Positions 34,021-43,397 of a DNA stretch of 64,000 nt are shown in pieces. The DNA lies in NCBI RefSeq assembly GCF_914271545.1, contig NZ_CAJZAH010000006.1, forward strand, positions 157,134-221,133, in the 5' to 3' direction. Under the pieces are notes generated by a model that was not told where the DNA came from, did not search any database, and saw only the letters and a program-made list of their open reading frames with translations. How positions within the stretch are numbered: position 1 is the first letter of the stretch; every line of letters starts with the position of its first letter. The position numbers and the translations under genes were made by a program. This DNA is from Cupriavidus respiraculi (GTDB lineage: Bacteria > Pseudomonadota > Gammaproteobacteria > Burkholderiales > Burkholderiaceae).

Positions 34021-34097
34021 TGGTCGGAGCGATAGGATTCGAACCTACGACCCTCTGATCCCAAATCAGATGCGCTACCAGGCTGCGCTACGCTCCG
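34021..34097 (-). tRNA. tRNA-Pro (anticodon TGG)
   Basis: A 77-nt cloverleaf on the minus strand with acceptor stem CGGAGCG/CGCTCCG, discriminator A and encoded CCA. The anticodon loop is TTTGGGA with anticodon TGG, and the T-arm GGTTCGAATCC is present. Confidence 0.97.
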
Positions 34098-34276
34098 AAG
34101 CCGCGCATTGTAGCCGGGGCAGGGGATGGGGTCAAACAACTTCCCGATCTTTCTACCTGCGCCGGTAGCCGGCATAACGCCGCGTACGGTGGCTTCAGCA
34201 ATTCCAAACAGCGGTGAAGCGGGACGTCGCGAAGCGCGTAGAGCGGCATCGCGGCTGAGGTAGAATGCTGCCCTTC

Positions 34277-34353
34277 GCGTCCTTAGCTCAGTTGGATAGA
34301 GCACTCGCCTTCTAAGCGAGCGGTCAGAGGTTCGAATCCTCTAGGACGCGCCA
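34277..34353 (+). tRNA. tRNA-Arg (anticodon TCT)
   Basis: A 77-nt cloverleaf with acceptor stem GCGTCCT/AGGACGC, discriminator G and encoded CCA. The anticodon stem CTCGC/GCGAG encloses CTTCTAA with anticodon TCT, and the T-arm AGGTTCGAATCCT is present. A TAGAAT -10 lies at 34261-34266. Confidence 0.97.
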
Positions 34354-34383
34354 GCCTCCCACCCTTCGCTTCTCCCCCGCTCC

Positions 34384-35172
34384 TTACTCCTCCGCCGGCA
34401 GGCTCGCGCCCACGATATTGAAGCCGGCATCGACGTAGGTGATCTCGCCGGTCACGCCGCTTGCCAGATCCGACAGCAGGAACGCGGCCACATTGCCCAC
34501 TTCGTCGATGGTGACGTTGCGGCGCAGCGGTGCGGCTTCCTCGAAGTGTCCCAGCAGCTTGCCGAAGCCCTTGATGCCCGATGCCGCGAGCGTCTTGATC
34601 GGGCCAGCCGAAATGCCGTTGGCGCGGATGCCGCGCGGCCCCACCGAGGTGGCCAGATAGCGCACGCTCGCTTCGAGCGACGCCTTGGCCAGGCCCATGG
34701 TGTTGTAGTTCGGAATCACGCGCTCGGCGCCCAGATAGGTCAGCGTCAGCAGCGAGGCCTTGTCGGACAGCATCGGCAGCGCGGCCTTGGCCAGCGCCGG
34801 GAAGCTGTAGGCGGAGATATCGTGCGCGACGCGGAAAGCTTCGCGCGACAGGCCGTCGAGAAAGTCGCCGGCGATGGCTTCGCGCGGCGCAAAACCGATC
34901 GAATGCACCAGCCCGTCGAATTTTTCCCAGCGCTGGCCCAAGGCGGCGAAAGTCGCCTCGATCTGTTCGTCGCTGGAAACGTCGCAGTCGAAAATCAGGT
35001 CGCTGCCGAATTCCTTGGCGAAGTCCTGGATGCGGTCCTTGAAACGTTCGCCGACATAGGTGAACGCCAGTTCGGCGCCTTCGCGCTTGCAGGCCGAGGC
35101 AATGCCGTAGGCGATCGAGCGGTTCGAAAGCAAGCCGGTGATCAGGATCCGCTTACCTGCCAGAAATCCCAT
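34384..35172 (-). CDS. fabI: Enoyl-[acyl-carrier-protein] reductase [NADH]
   Basis: A 262-residue FabI, the NADH-dependent last reductase of fatty-acid elongation and the triclosan target. It is an SDR-fold enzyme with the altered nucleotide motif [13 protein letters not shown] and the catalytic pair spread as Y-x6-K in [13 protein letters not shown], with the upstream Tyr in [16 protein letters not shown] 35172 has GGAG 5 nt upstream. It is convergent with tRNA-Arg and divergent from yejA. Confidence 0.96.
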   Translation of the reverse strand: MGFLAGKRILITGLLSNRSIAYGIASACKREGAELAFTYVGERFKDRIQDFAKEFGSDLIFDCDVSSDEQIEATFAALGQRWEKFDGLVHSIGFAPREAIAGDFLDGLSREAFRVAHDISAYSFPALAKAALPMLSDKASLLTLTYLGAERVIPNYNTMGLAKASLEASVRYLATSVGPRGIRANGISAGPIKTLAASGIKGFGKLLGHFEEAAPLRRNVTIDEVGNVAAFLLSDLASGVTGEITYVDAGFNIVGASLPAEE

Positions 35173-35390
35173 AAATTCTCCATCGTGGTCTTGTGAGGCT
35201 CGGGCACAATTCGTGCTCTGCCGATCGGCGGCGGCGCGGGCGCGGCGGCGAGGCCGGCACGGCGTGCCGTGTACTGGAATGTCCGGATGGCTGGAGAGCC
35301 GCCGAACGAATGTAAAATTGTCTCACAACTTGGCGGCCGCTCGAGCGGCCTGGGCGCCATTCCGGAATCAGTTGGAGGACTTCGACCCCG

Positions 35391-37301
35391 ATGTATATTC
35401 GCGCACGTGGGCCGCTTCTGGCGGCATGGTACCGCTTCCGCTCGCAAGCGGTGCTACGGTGCGGGGCAGTGCTCTTGCTGGCGGCGGCGCTACCGTCCGC
35501 GGCATTCGCCGCGCATGGATTCGCGCTGCATGGCGACCTGAAATACCCTCCCGATTTTCCTCATTTCGAATACGTTAATCCGAATGCCCCGCGAGGTGGC
35601 ACATTGACGCTGGCCAATCCGGACCGGCGCACCAGTTTCGATAAATTCAATCCTTTTACCCTGAAGGGCACGGCCGCGCCGGGCCTGAACGCGCTCATGT
35701 TCGAGTCGCTGCTGATCGGCAGCGCCGACGAGACCGCCAGCGCCTATGGCCTGCTGGCCGAGGATGTGACCGTCGCCCCGGACGAGTTGTCGGTGACCTT
35801 CCGGATCCGCCCGCAGGCGCGCTTCTACAACGGCGACCCGGTACTGGCGACCGACGTCAAGTATTCCTACGACATGCTGATGAGCAAGGCGTCCAGCCCC
35901 GGCTATCGCAGCATGTGCGCGGATGTGAAGACGGTGGTGGTGGTGGACGCGCGCACCGTGCGGTTCGACTTCAAGCAGCGCAACGGGGAGCTGCCGCTGA
36001 TCGTCGGCTCGCTGCCGGTGTTCTCGAAGAAATGGACCGAGAAGGTGCCGTTCGAGAAGCTGACCTTCGAGCATCCGATCACCAGCGGCCCCTACCTGAT
36101 CGAGCGCTACGACGCCGGCCGCGGCATCGTGTTCAAGCGCGACCCGAAGTACTGGGGCAAGGACCTCGCGGTGCGGCGCGGCACCTTCAATTTCGACCGC
36201 GTGGCGTACCGGCTGTACAAGGACGACACCGCCAAGCTCGAAGCCTTCAAGGCCGGCGAGTTCGATGCCATCGTCGAGTACAAGGCCAAGAGCTGGGCCA
36301 AGAGCTATGTAGGCAAGCGCTTTGCCAACGGCGAACTGCTCAAGAGCGATTTCCCCCATCGCAACGGCGCCGGCATGCAGGGCTTCGTGATGAACATGCG
36401 CAAGCCGCTGTTCAGCGACGTGCGCGTGCGCCAGGCGCTGATCCTCGCGCTCGACTTCGAATGGCTCAATCGCCAGCTGTTCTACGGTGCCTACAAGCGG
36501 CTGGACAGCTGGTTCTCCAACAGCGAGCTGGCCGCCAGCGGCACCTTCGACGGCCGGCCCGGACCCGGGGAACTCGCGCTGCTGGAGCCGCTGCGCGAGC
36601 AGCTGGCGCCGGAGGTGTTCGGCCCCATCGTGACGCAGCCCAACACCAACCCGCCGCGCTCGCTGCGCGACAATCTGCGCGCCGCGCGCCGGCTGCTGGC
36701 GCAGGCGGGATGGACCTACACGGATGGCGCGCTGCGCAACGCCAAGGGCGAGGCCTTCCAGTTCGAATTCCTCGACGATGGCGGCGCGATGAGCCGCGTG
36801 ATCACCACCTATGTGCGCAACCTGGAGAAGCTCGGCATCCAGGTGCACCAGCGCACCACGGACTTCGCGCTGTACCAGAAGCGGCTGGAAGACTTCGACT
36901 TCGACATGGTGTCGATCCGCTTCCCCGATTCGCAGAGCCCGGGCAACGAGTTGCGCGACCGCTTCACCGCCGAGGCCGCGGCCATGCCGGGCTCCGACAA
37001 TCTGTTCGGCCTGAAGTCGCCGGCCATCGACAAGCTGGTGGACAACGTGCTGCGCGCGCAGACGCGGCCCGAACTGGTCAACGCGGGCAGGGCGCTGGAC
37101 CGGGTGCTGATGCACGGCTACTACATCGTGCCGAACTGGTACAGCGCATCCCACCGGATCGCCTACCGGCGGGAGCTGGTCTATCCGGAGCGGCTGCCGA
37201 TGTACTACACGGCGGAGGGCTGGGTGCTGAGCGGCTGGTGGCGCAGCGATGCGAAGCCCGCCGTGGCGGCGGCGCCGGCCACGCAGGCCAAGGCGCCATG
37301 A
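35391..37301 (+). CDS. yejA: Peptide ABC transporter substrate-binding protein (YejA-like)
   Basis: A 636-residue periplasmic solute-binding protein of the SBP_bac_5 family. An N-terminal signal peptide with a long basic lead (hydrophobic ~residues 22-38, cut near SAAFA|AHG) precedes HGDLKYPPDFPHFEYVNPNAP, which is typical of YejA. Further marks are EHPITSGPYLIERYDAG and a long C-terminal lobe. YejABEF imports oligopeptides, including microcin C in E. coli, and related systems have been linked to muropeptide uptake. GGAGG lies 12 nt before the ATG. Confidence 0.88.
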   Translation: MYIRARGPLLAAWYRFRSQAVLRCGAVLLLAAALPSAAFAAHGFALHGDLKYPPDFPHFEYVNPNAPRGGTLTLANPDRRTSFDKFNPFTLKGTAAPGLNALMFESLLIGSADETASAYGLLAEDVTVAPDELSVTFRIRPQARFYNGDPVLATDVKYSYDMLMSKASSPGYRSMCADVKTVVVVDARTVRFDFKQRNGELPLIVGSLPVFSKKWTEKVPFEKLTFEHPITSGPYLIERYDAGRGIVFKRDPKYWGKDLAVRRGTFNFDRVAYRLYKDDTAKLEAFKAGEFDAIVEYKAKSWAKSYVGKRFANGELLKSDFPHRNGAGMQGFVMNMRKPLFSDVRVRQALILALDFEWLNRQLFYGAYKRLDSWFSNSELAASGTFDGRPGPGELALLEPLREQLAPEVFGPIVTQPNTNPPRSLRDNLRAARRLLAQAGWTYTDGALRNAKGEAFQFEFLDDGGAMSRVITTYVRNLEKLGIQVHQRTTDFALYQKRLEDFDFDMVSIRFPDSQSPGNELRDRFTAEAAAMPGSDNLFGLKSPAIDKLVDNVLRAQTRPELVNAGRALDRVLMHGYYIVPNWYSASHRIAYRRELVYPERLPMYYTAEGWVLSGWWRSDAKPAVAAAPATQAKAP

Positions 37302-37359
37302 CGGGCACCACCATGCGCGCGACCATGCGCACCACCGCGCCGCGCCACAAGGAACGGGC

Positions 37360-38409
37360 ATGCTGACTTATCTGCTGAAACGCATCCTGCTGATGATCCC
37401 GACGCTGATCGGCGTCATCACGCTGACCTTCGTCGTGATCCAGTTCGTGCCGGGCGGCCCGGTCGAGCAGATGATGATGGAGCTCAAGGGCCGGGGCGGG
37501 GCCGGCGAGGCCAGCGGCGGCGGCGCCGAGTACCGCGGCCGGCGCGGCGTCGATCCGGAGAAGATCAAGGAGATCCAGGCGCTCTACGGCTTCGACAAGC
37601 CGCCGCTGGAGCGCTACCTGATGATGCTGGAGCGCTTCGCCCGCTTCGACCTGGGGCAGAGCTACTTCCAGCATCGCAGCGTGTGGGAACTGGTCAAGTC
37701 CAAGCTGCCGGTCTCGGTCAGCCTCGGGCTGTGGACGTTTTTCCTGACCTACCTGATATCGGTCCCGCTCGGCATCGCCAAGGCGATCCGGGCGGGCAGC
37801 CGCTTCGATGTGGTGACCAGCATGATCGTGCTGGTCGGCTACGCCATTCCCGGTTTCGTGCTGGGCGTGCTGCTGCTGGTGCTGTTCGGCGGGGGCACCT
37901 TCGTGCAATGGTTCCCGCTGCGCGGCCTGACCTCGGACGACTGGGACCAGTTGTCGCTGATGGGCAAGATCATGGATTACCTGTGGCATCTGGTGCTGCC
38001 GATCACTGCCTCGGTGGTGGGCAGCTTCGCCGTGGTGACCATGCTCACCAAGAACGCGTTCCTGGAAGAGATCCGCAAGCAGTATGTGCTGACCGCCCGC
38101 GCCAAGGGCCTGGCGGAGCGGCGCGTGCTGTGGAAGCACGTGTTCCGCAACGCGCTGATCCCGCTGGTCACGGGCTTTCCTGCCGCCTTCATCGGCGCCT
38201 TCTTCACCGGCTCGCTGCTGATCGAGACGCTGTTCTCGCTGGACGGCCTCGGCCTGCTGTCCTACGAGGCCGTGCTGCGGCGCGACTATCCCGTGGTGCT
38301 CGGCACGCTCTACCTGTTCACGCTGATCGGTCTGGTGACGCGCCTGATCTCGGACGTCTGCTACGTGCTGGTCGACCCCCGCATCCATTTCGAGGCGATG
38401 CATCGATGA
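37360..38409 (+). CDS. yejB: Peptide ABC transporter permease (YejB-like)
   Basis: A 349-residue DppB-type permease. The first membrane segment (MLTYLLKRILLMIPTLIGV) and the family start are clear. A Gly-rich hydrophilic insert (~residues 45-60, GRGGAGEASGGGAEYRG) lies in the first periplasmic loop and is also seen in YejB relatives. The coupling loop (TARAKGLAERRVLWKHVFRNAL) is intact. ATG 37360 has AAGGAA upstream, and the stop overlaps yejE. Confidence 0.9.
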   Translation: MLTYLLKRILLMIPTLIGVITLTFVVIQFVPGGPVEQMMMELKGRGGAGEASGGGAEYRGRRGVDPEKIKEIQALYGFDKPPLERYLMMLERFARFDLGQSYFQHRSVWELVKSKLPVSVSLGLWTFFLTYLISVPLGIAKAIRAGSRFDVVTSMIVLVGYAIPGFVLGVLLLVLFGGGTFVQWFPLRGLTSDDWDQLSLMGKIMDYLWHLVLPITASVVGSFAVVTMLTKNAFLEEIRKQYVLTARAKGLAERRVLWKHVFRNALIPLVTGFPAAFIGAFFTGSLLIETLFSLDGLGLLSYEAVLRRDYPVVLGTLYLFTLIGLVTRLISDVCYVLVDPRIHFEAMHR

Positions 38410-39530
38410 AATTCTTCCCGCGTCCCGTGCCCAACGGCCTGCCGCATTCCCTGTCGCCGCGGCAGCGCGCGTGGCAGCGTTTCCGCCGCAACCGGCTCGG
38501 CTACTGGAGCCTGATCCTCTTCGTCGCCATCTTTGTCCTCAGCATGTTCGCCGAGGTGCTGTCGAGCGACCGGCCGCTGGTGGTCAAGTACAAGGGCGAA
38601 TGGTATTTCCCCATCGTCAAGACCTATGCGGAGACAACCTTCGACGGCGACTTTCCGACCAAGGCGGACTACCTGGACCCGTTCATCCACGATCGCATCA
38701 CCCGCAATGGCAACTTCGCGATCTATCCGCCCAACCGCTATTCCTACGACACCCTGAACTACTTCTCGCGCGAGCCGAACCCCGCGCCGCCGTCCTCGGA
38801 AAACCTGCTGGGCACCGACGACCGCGGGCGCGACGTGCTGGCGCGCCTGCTCTACGGCTTCCGCGTCTCCGTGCTGTTCAGCCTCGCGCTCACGGTGATC
38901 GGCGTGCTGATCGGCACGCTGACCGGCGCGCTGATGGGCTTTTTCGGCGGCCGCTTCGACCTGGTGTCGCAGCGCGCGATCGAGATCTGGAGCTCGATGC
39001 CGGAGCTGTACCTGCTGATCATCTTCGCCTCCATCTTCGAGCCGAGCCTGGCGCTGCTGATCATCCTGCTGTCGCTGTTCGGCTGGATGGGTTTGTCCGA
39101 CTACGTGCGCGCCGAGTTCTACCGCAACCGCTCGCTGGACTACGTCAAGGCGGCACGCGCTCTCGGCCTGTCCAACCTGCAGATCATGTGGCGCCATATC
39201 CTGCCCAACAGCCTGACCCCCGTGATTACCTTCCTGCCGTTCCGCATGAGCGCGGCCATCCTGGCGCTGACCAGTCTCGACTTCCTTGGCCTGGGGGTGC
39301 CGCCGACCACGCCGAGCCTGGGCGAACTGCTGGCGCAGGGCAAGGCCAATCTCGATGCGTGGTGGATCTCGCTGTCCACCTTCGCGGTGCTGGTGATGAC
39401 CTTGCTGCTGCTCACGTTCATGGGGGACGCGCTGCGCGATGCCTTCGACACGCGCCTCGGGCTGGCCGCGCTGCGCGGCCGGGTCGAACCGAAGGCGCCC
39501 GCCGATGTGCCGGCAGGGGTGACGCCATGA
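38406..39530 (+). CDS. yejE: Peptide ABC transporter permease (YejE-like)
   Basis: A 374-residue DppC-type permease. After the N-terminal segment LSPRQRAWQRFRRNRLGYWS come a first membrane helix and a large periplasmic insert (about residues 60-135, including GEWYFPIVKTYAETTFDGDF), which is characteristic of YejE. The permease core has LLGTDDRGRDVLARLLYGFR and ARALGLSNLQIMWRHILPN. It overlaps yejB and yejF by 4 bp each. Confidence 0.9.
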   Translation: MKFFPRPVPNGLPHSLSPRQRAWQRFRRNRLGYWSLILFVAIFVLSMFAEVLSSDRPLVVKYKGEWYFPIVKTYAETTFDGDFPTKADYLDPFIHDRITRNGNFAIYPPNRYSYDTLNYFSREPNPAPPSSENLLGTDDRGRDVLARLLYGFRVSVLFSLALTVIGVLIGTLTGALMGFFGGRFDLVSQRAIEIWSSMPELYLLIIFASIFEPSLALLIILLSLFGWMGLSDYVRAEFYRNRSLDYVKAARALGLSNLQIMWRHILPNSLTPVITFLPFRMSAAILALTSLDFLGLGVPPTTPSLGELLAQGKANLDAWWISLSTFAVLVMTLLLLTFMGDALRDAFDTRLGLAALRGRVEPKAPADVPAGVTP

Positions 39531-41224
39531 CCATGCCCGCACAGATGCCGCTCGAGCGGCCGCAGACGCCCGCCGCGCCGCGACCCGAGGCGGGCTCCAC
39601 GCTGATGTGCGTGGACCGGCTGTCGGTCACCTTCGGCCACGGCGAGCAGGCCACGCGGGCGGTGTGCGACGTCAGCTTCGACCTGCGCGCGGGCGAGCGC
39701 TTCGCGCTGGTCGGCGAGTCCGGCTCCGGCAAGACCGTGACCGCGCTGGCCATGCTGCGGCTGGTGGAGGACGCGCAGTACCGCGGCTCGGTGCGCTTCG
39801 AAGGGCGCGACCTGATGCAGGCCTCCGACCGCGAGATCCGTGCGATCCGCGGCAGCGAGATCGCGATGATCTTCCAGGAGCCGATGACCGCGCTCAATCC
39901 GCTCTACACGATCGGCAACCAGATCGTCGAGACGCTGACGCTGCACGAAGGGCTGGACCGGCGCAGCGCCCGCGAGCGCGCCATCGCGCTGCTCGCGCGC
40001 ACCGGCATCAGCGATGCCGCCCATCGCTTCGACAGCTTCCCGCACCAGCTCTCCGGCGGCCAACGCCAGCGCGCCATGATCGCCATGGCGCTGGCCTGCC
40101 GCCCCAAGCTGCTGCTCGCCGACGAGCCGACCACGGCGCTGGACGTCACCATCCGCGTGCAGATCCTCGAGCTGCTGCGCGACCTGCAGGCCGAGTTCGG
40201 CATGGCGGTGATGCTGATCACCCACGACCTGAACATGGTGCGCGCCTTCGCCGAACGCGTGGGCGTGATGGAAAAGGGCGTGCTGGTGGAGACAGGCGAG
40301 ACCGCGGAGGTATTCGCGGCGCCCAAGCATCCCTATACGCAGCGGCTGATCGACAGCCACCCGCGCCGCGCGGTGCTGCCCCTGGTGCCGCTGGCGCCGG
40401 TGCTGCTGCAGGTGCGCGCGCTGGGTGTGACCTACAGCCGCAAGCGCAAGGGCATGGCCTCGTGGTTCGGCCGCGACCAGTTCCAGGCCGTCAAGGGCGT
40501 GGATTTCGAGCTGCGCGAGGGCGAGACGGTCGGCATCGTGGGCGAGTCCGGCTCCGGCAAGACCACGCTGGCGCATGCCGTGCTGTCCCTGCAGCGCAAG
40601 AGCGCCGGCGAGATCCTGTTCCTCGGCCGCAGCCTGGCCGACGTCGACCGCAAGGAGCGCGGCGCGCTGCGCTCGCGGATGCAGGTTGTCTTCCAGGATC
40701 CGTTCGGCTCGCTGTCGCCGCGCATGACCATCGAGCAGATCGTCGGCGAGGGCCTGGCGCTGCACCAGCCCGAACTGGGCCGGGAGGCCACGCGGCAGCG
40801 CGTGATCGAAGTGCTGCGCGAAGTCGGGCTGGACCGCACCGCGCTGGGCCGCTATCCGCACGAGTTCTCCGGCGGGCAGCGCCAGCGCATTGCAATCGCC
40901 CGGGTGCTGATCCTGCGGCCCCAGGTGCTGGTGCTGGACGAGCCCACTTCGGCGCTCGACGTGTCCATCCAGCAGCAGGTGCTGGCACTGCTGTCGCAGC
41001 TGCAGCACAAGTACAACCTCAGCTACCTGTTCATCAGCCACGACCTGGCGGTGATCCGCGCCATGGCCCATCGCGTCCTGGTGATGAAGGAGGGCGAGGT
41101 GGTCGAGTCCGGGGACACCGAAGCGGTGCTCGGTGCACCCCAGCATCCCTATACCCGCAAACTGATGGCCGCCGCGCTGCTCGGCACGCCGGCTTCGTCC
41201 CCTGATGCGGAGATCGCCCCGTAG
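39527..41224 (+). CDS. yejF: Peptide ABC transporter dual ATP-binding protein (YejF-like)
   Basis: A 565-residue fusion of two ABC ATPases. The first has GESGSGKTVTALAM, SGGQRQRAMIAMA and LLLADEPTTALD. The second, from ~residue 285, has GESGSGKTTLAHAV, SGGQRQRIAIARV and LVLDEPTSALD. Both nucleotide sites look complete. It energises YejBE. It starts MTMPAQMPLERP from an ATGA overlap with yejE and closes the yejABEF operon; no terminator is evident. Confidence 0.92.
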   Translation: MTMPAQMPLERPQTPAAPRPEAGSTLMCVDRLSVTFGHGEQATRAVCDVSFDLRAGERFALVGESGSGKTVTALAMLRLVEDAQYRGSVRFEGRDLMQASDREIRAIRGSEIAMIFQEPMTALNPLYTIGNQIVETLTLHEGLDRRSARERAIALLARTGISDAAHRFDSFPHQLSGGQRQRAMIAMALACRPKLLLADEPTTALDVTIRVQILELLRDLQAEFGMAVMLITHDLNMVRAFAERVGVMEKGVLVETGETAEVFAAPKHPYTQRLIDSHPRRAVLPLVPLAPVLLQVRALGVTYSRKRKGMASWFGRDQFQAVKGVDFELREGETVGIVGESGSGKTTLAHAVLSLQRKSAGEILFLGRSLADVDRKERGALRSRMQVVFQDPFGSLSPRMTIEQIVGEGLALHQPELGREATRQRVIEVLREVGLDRTALGRYPHEFSGGQRQRIAIARVLILRPQVLVLDEPTSALDVSIQQQVLALLSQLQHKYNLSYLFISHDLAVIRAMAHRVLVMKEGEVVESGDTEAVLGAPQHPYTRKLMAAALLGTPASSPDAEIAP

Positions 41225-41319
41225 CACATTCCCGGCTGCTTCAAAGCCAAGAATAAGGGTGCAAGACCCCTGCTAGTTCGTTGATTCGATGCGATATTCG
41301 GACGATTTTGTAACGAACT

Positions 41320-41347
41320 TTGACAGCAAAGGTATTGACCTTATAAC
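41320..41347 (+). promoter_or_regulatory. Sigma-70 promoter of the NlpC/P60 gene
   Basis: A consensus -35 TTGACA (41320-41325), a 16-bp spacer and TATAAC (41342-41347) form one of the best promoters in the window. Inverted 8-bp arms AGTTCGTT (41275-41282) and AACGAACT (41312-41319) flank its upstream side, the right arm abutting the -35, which looks operator-like. Confidence 0.75.
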
Positions 41348-41517
41348 ATCCCGCGAGAACTTATTTTGGGATGGCCGGTAATCCGCTTTCCGCCTACAAG
41401 CGTTGGAATGGTGCACCGGTGATGGTCCGGCTCTTGCGTACCAGCCATCCTGTGCCTATTACGAGACTTCGGTTTGCGTGCCGCGCGAGCGTGCGGGACG
41501 GGACCTCAGGAGAACCA

Positions 41518-42201
41518 ATGCAGACAGTGCTTCATTCCCTGGCGCGCGCCGCCGTCGGAATCGCCCTGGCATGCGGAGCCGCGCTATCGAATGGCGCGCT
41601 GGCGGATACGGTGTTCAAGGACGCCGACAGCCGCATCGATGCCGTCGAAGCCCATCCGGAAGCCAAGCGGGGCCTGCTTTCGTCGATGATGAATTCCACC
41701 TCGCAGGTCGCCAACAAGGCTGGCGATCTGGTGATGAACGCGCTCGGCCTGATCGGCGTGCGCTACCGCTTCGGCGGCAACAGCCCGGAATCGGGCCTGG
41801 ACTGCAGCGGCTTCGTCCGCTACGTCTTCAACGACACCTTCGGCTTCATGCTGCCGCGCCGCTCGGTCGAGATCAGCCGCGTGGGCACCACGGTGGCGTC
41901 GGAAGACCTGCGTCCCGGCGACCTGGTGTTCTTCAACACCATGCGCCACACCTTCTCGCACGTCGGCATCTATATCGGCGACAACAAGTTCGTGCATGCT
42001 CCCTCGACCGGCGCCAAGATCCGTGTCGACGACATGCGTGCCTCGTACTGGGTGAGCCGCTATAACGGCGCGCGCCGTATCGACGACGTGCAGCAGGCGG
42101 GCGGCGGCTCCGGCGGTCTGGGCAACGTGGTGGAGACGCTCAAGCGCTTCGACCCGAACACCGGCGGCGGCCGCGCGATGTACACCGGCTACGGCGGCTG
42201 A
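41518..42201 (+). CDS. C40 family (NlpC/P60) peptidoglycan peptidase
   Basis: A 227-residue exported cysteine peptidase. A signal peptide (cut near GALA|DTV) is followed by a ~60-residue linker and an NlpC/P60 domain with catalytic Cys in GLDCSGFVRYVF (~residue 99) and His in FSHVGIYIGDNKFVHAPSTG. Such enzymes cleave the D-Glu to diaminopimelate bond of stem peptides. I chose ATG 41518, with AGGAG just upstream, because it yields a clean signal peptide. It has its own strong promoter downstream of yejABEF, which suggests a wall-turnover partnership. Confidence 0.9.
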   Translation: MQTVLHSLARAAVGIALACGAALSNGALADTVFKDADSRIDAVEAHPEAKRGLLSSMMNSTSQVANKAGDLVMNALGLIGVRYRFGGNSPESGLDCSGFVRYVFNDTFGFMLPRRSVEISRVGTTVASEDLRPGDLVFFNTMRHTFSHVGIYIGDNKFVHAPSTGAKIRVDDMRASYWVSRYNGARRIDDVQQAGGGSGGLGNVVETLKRFDPNTGGGRAMYTGYGG

Positions 42202-42231
42202 GCGTCTCGCGCATCGGCCCGCGGTAACGAG

Positions 42232-42258
42232 AGAGGACTGCCCCGGCAGTCCTCTTTT
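42232..42258 (+). terminator. Intrinsic terminator after the NlpC/P60 gene
   Basis: An 11-bp perfect stem AGAGGACTGCC / GGCAGTCCTCT with loop CC, followed by T-rich sequence to 42258. It lies 30 bp after the stop, between convergent genes. Confidence 0.9.
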
Positions 42259-42269
42259 GCATTGGGCGT

Positions 42270-43202
42270 CTATTGACCGGCCAGCGTGCCGGTAGGGCGC
42301 TGGCGCGCCGCCGCGAGCTTTTCCCGCAGCGAGGCGAGCACCGCCGCGGTGGCCTGCTCGCCGGCCAGGATCGCGCGGTTGCGCGAGCCGAAGTCGCTGC
42401 CGCTCATGTCGGCCAGTTCCGGGCGGATCACCACGTCGGCGCGTGCCAGCGCGAGGTTGTTGATCGACTGGCCCATGATCGCCGTGGTCTGCAGCAGCAC
42501 GCCGCTCTGCCCGGCATTCTTCTGGCTGGCCGGATCGGCCGAGATATTGACCGCGATCACGAAGTCCGCGCCCATCGCTCGCGCCGAATCCACCGGCACC
42601 GGTTCCACGAGCCCGCCATCGACGTAGTCGTGCCCGGCGATCGAGACCGGCTGGAACACGCCCGGGACGCTGCTGGAGGCGCGCACCGCCTGCCCGGTAT
42701 TGCCGCGCCGGAACAGGATGGCCTTGCCGCTCTGCAGGTCGGTGGCGACGATGCCCAGGGGCAGCTTCATGGCCTCGATGGGGCGGTTGTTGACCAGCCG
42801 GTTCACATAGTTTTGCAGCGCCTCGCCCTTGAGCCAGCCGCCGAAGCGCGTGCCGAACGGCAGCGCCCAGTCGGCGATGGTGGCTTCGTCCATGGTCAGG
42901 GCCAGCTTGTTCAACTCGAAGCCGTTCATGCCGGTGGCGTACAGCGCGGCCACCACGGCGCCGGCGCTGGTGCCGCTGACCAGGTCCGGGCGGATGCCCT
43001 GCGCTTCCAGCGCCTTGATTACGCCGATATGGGCGAAGCCTCGCGCGGCGCCGCCGCCCAGGGCGAGGCCGATCTTCAGCGGCCGCGGGGGCGGGGCGGC
43101 CACGGCCGGCTGGGTTGGCACGGTCGGGGCGGGCTTGGGACCGAAGCTGCAGGCGGACAGCAGGGCGGCCGCGGTGGCGCCCAGGAAAACACGTCGTTGC
43201 AT
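42270..43202 (-). CDS. Patatin-like phospholipase family lipoprotein
   Basis: A 310-residue patatin-domain protein. ATG 43202 gives MQRRVFLGATAAALLSAC, a lipoprotein signal with lipobox LSAC at residues ~15-18. The patatin domain has the oxyanion GLALGGGAARGFAHIG, nucleophile Ser in GTSAGAV and the catalytic Asp in DGGLVEPVP. It is related to RssA/NTE proteins and would be an outer- or inner-membrane-anchored lipid hydrolase. The substrate is unknown. An upstream in-frame ATG (43277) would spoil the signal peptide. Confidence 0.87.
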   Translation of the reverse strand: MQRRVFLGATAAALLSACSFGPKPAPTVPTQPAVAAPPPRPLKIGLALGGGAARGFAHIGVIKALEAQGIRPDLVSGTSAGAVVAALYATGMNGFELNKLALTMDEATIADWALPFGTRFGGWLKGEALQNYVNRLVNNRPIEAMKLPLGIVATDLQSGKAILFRRGNTGQAVRASSSVPGVFQPVSIAGHDYVDGGLVEPVPVDSARAMGADFVIAVNISADPASQKNAGQSGVLLQTTAIMGQSINNLALARADVVIRPELADMSGSDFGSRNRAILAGEQATAAVLASLREKLAAARQRPTGTLAGQ

Positions 43203-43325
43203 GGATGCGAGGGTAAGGCGGTGAAGAACAGGCGCCGCGGGTTGCGGCGGGCCGGGGTCGCGGACCGGCGACAGCATAATGGATTCCGGGCGGCATGCGC
43301 GCGGAGCGGGGTAGAGGATACCCCC

Positions 43326-43335
43326 TTGCTATAAT
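43326..43335 (+). promoter_or_regulatory. Extended -10 promoter of gltX
   Basis: TTGCTATAAT contains TGC-TATAAT, a perfect extended -10 ending at 43335. No clear -35 is seen. The predicted start near 43342 lies only ~14 nt before the hairpin of the terminator at 43355-43384. Confidence 0.6.
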
Positions 43336-43354
43336 GCCTCGCTCCGACATATCG

Positions 43355-43384
43355 GCCTGCGCGCATCCGTGCGCGGGCTTTTTT
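43355..43384 (+). terminator. Terminator hairpin inside the gltX leader (attenuator or end of a small RNA)
   Basis: GCCTGCGCGC and GTGCGCGGGC form a 10-bp stem counting two G:U pairs, with loop ATCC, and six T follow. It stands between the gltX promoter and the gltX ATG at 43398, so transcripts must read through it. Confidence 0.75.
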
Positions 43385-43397
43385 GTTTCCTACGGCA

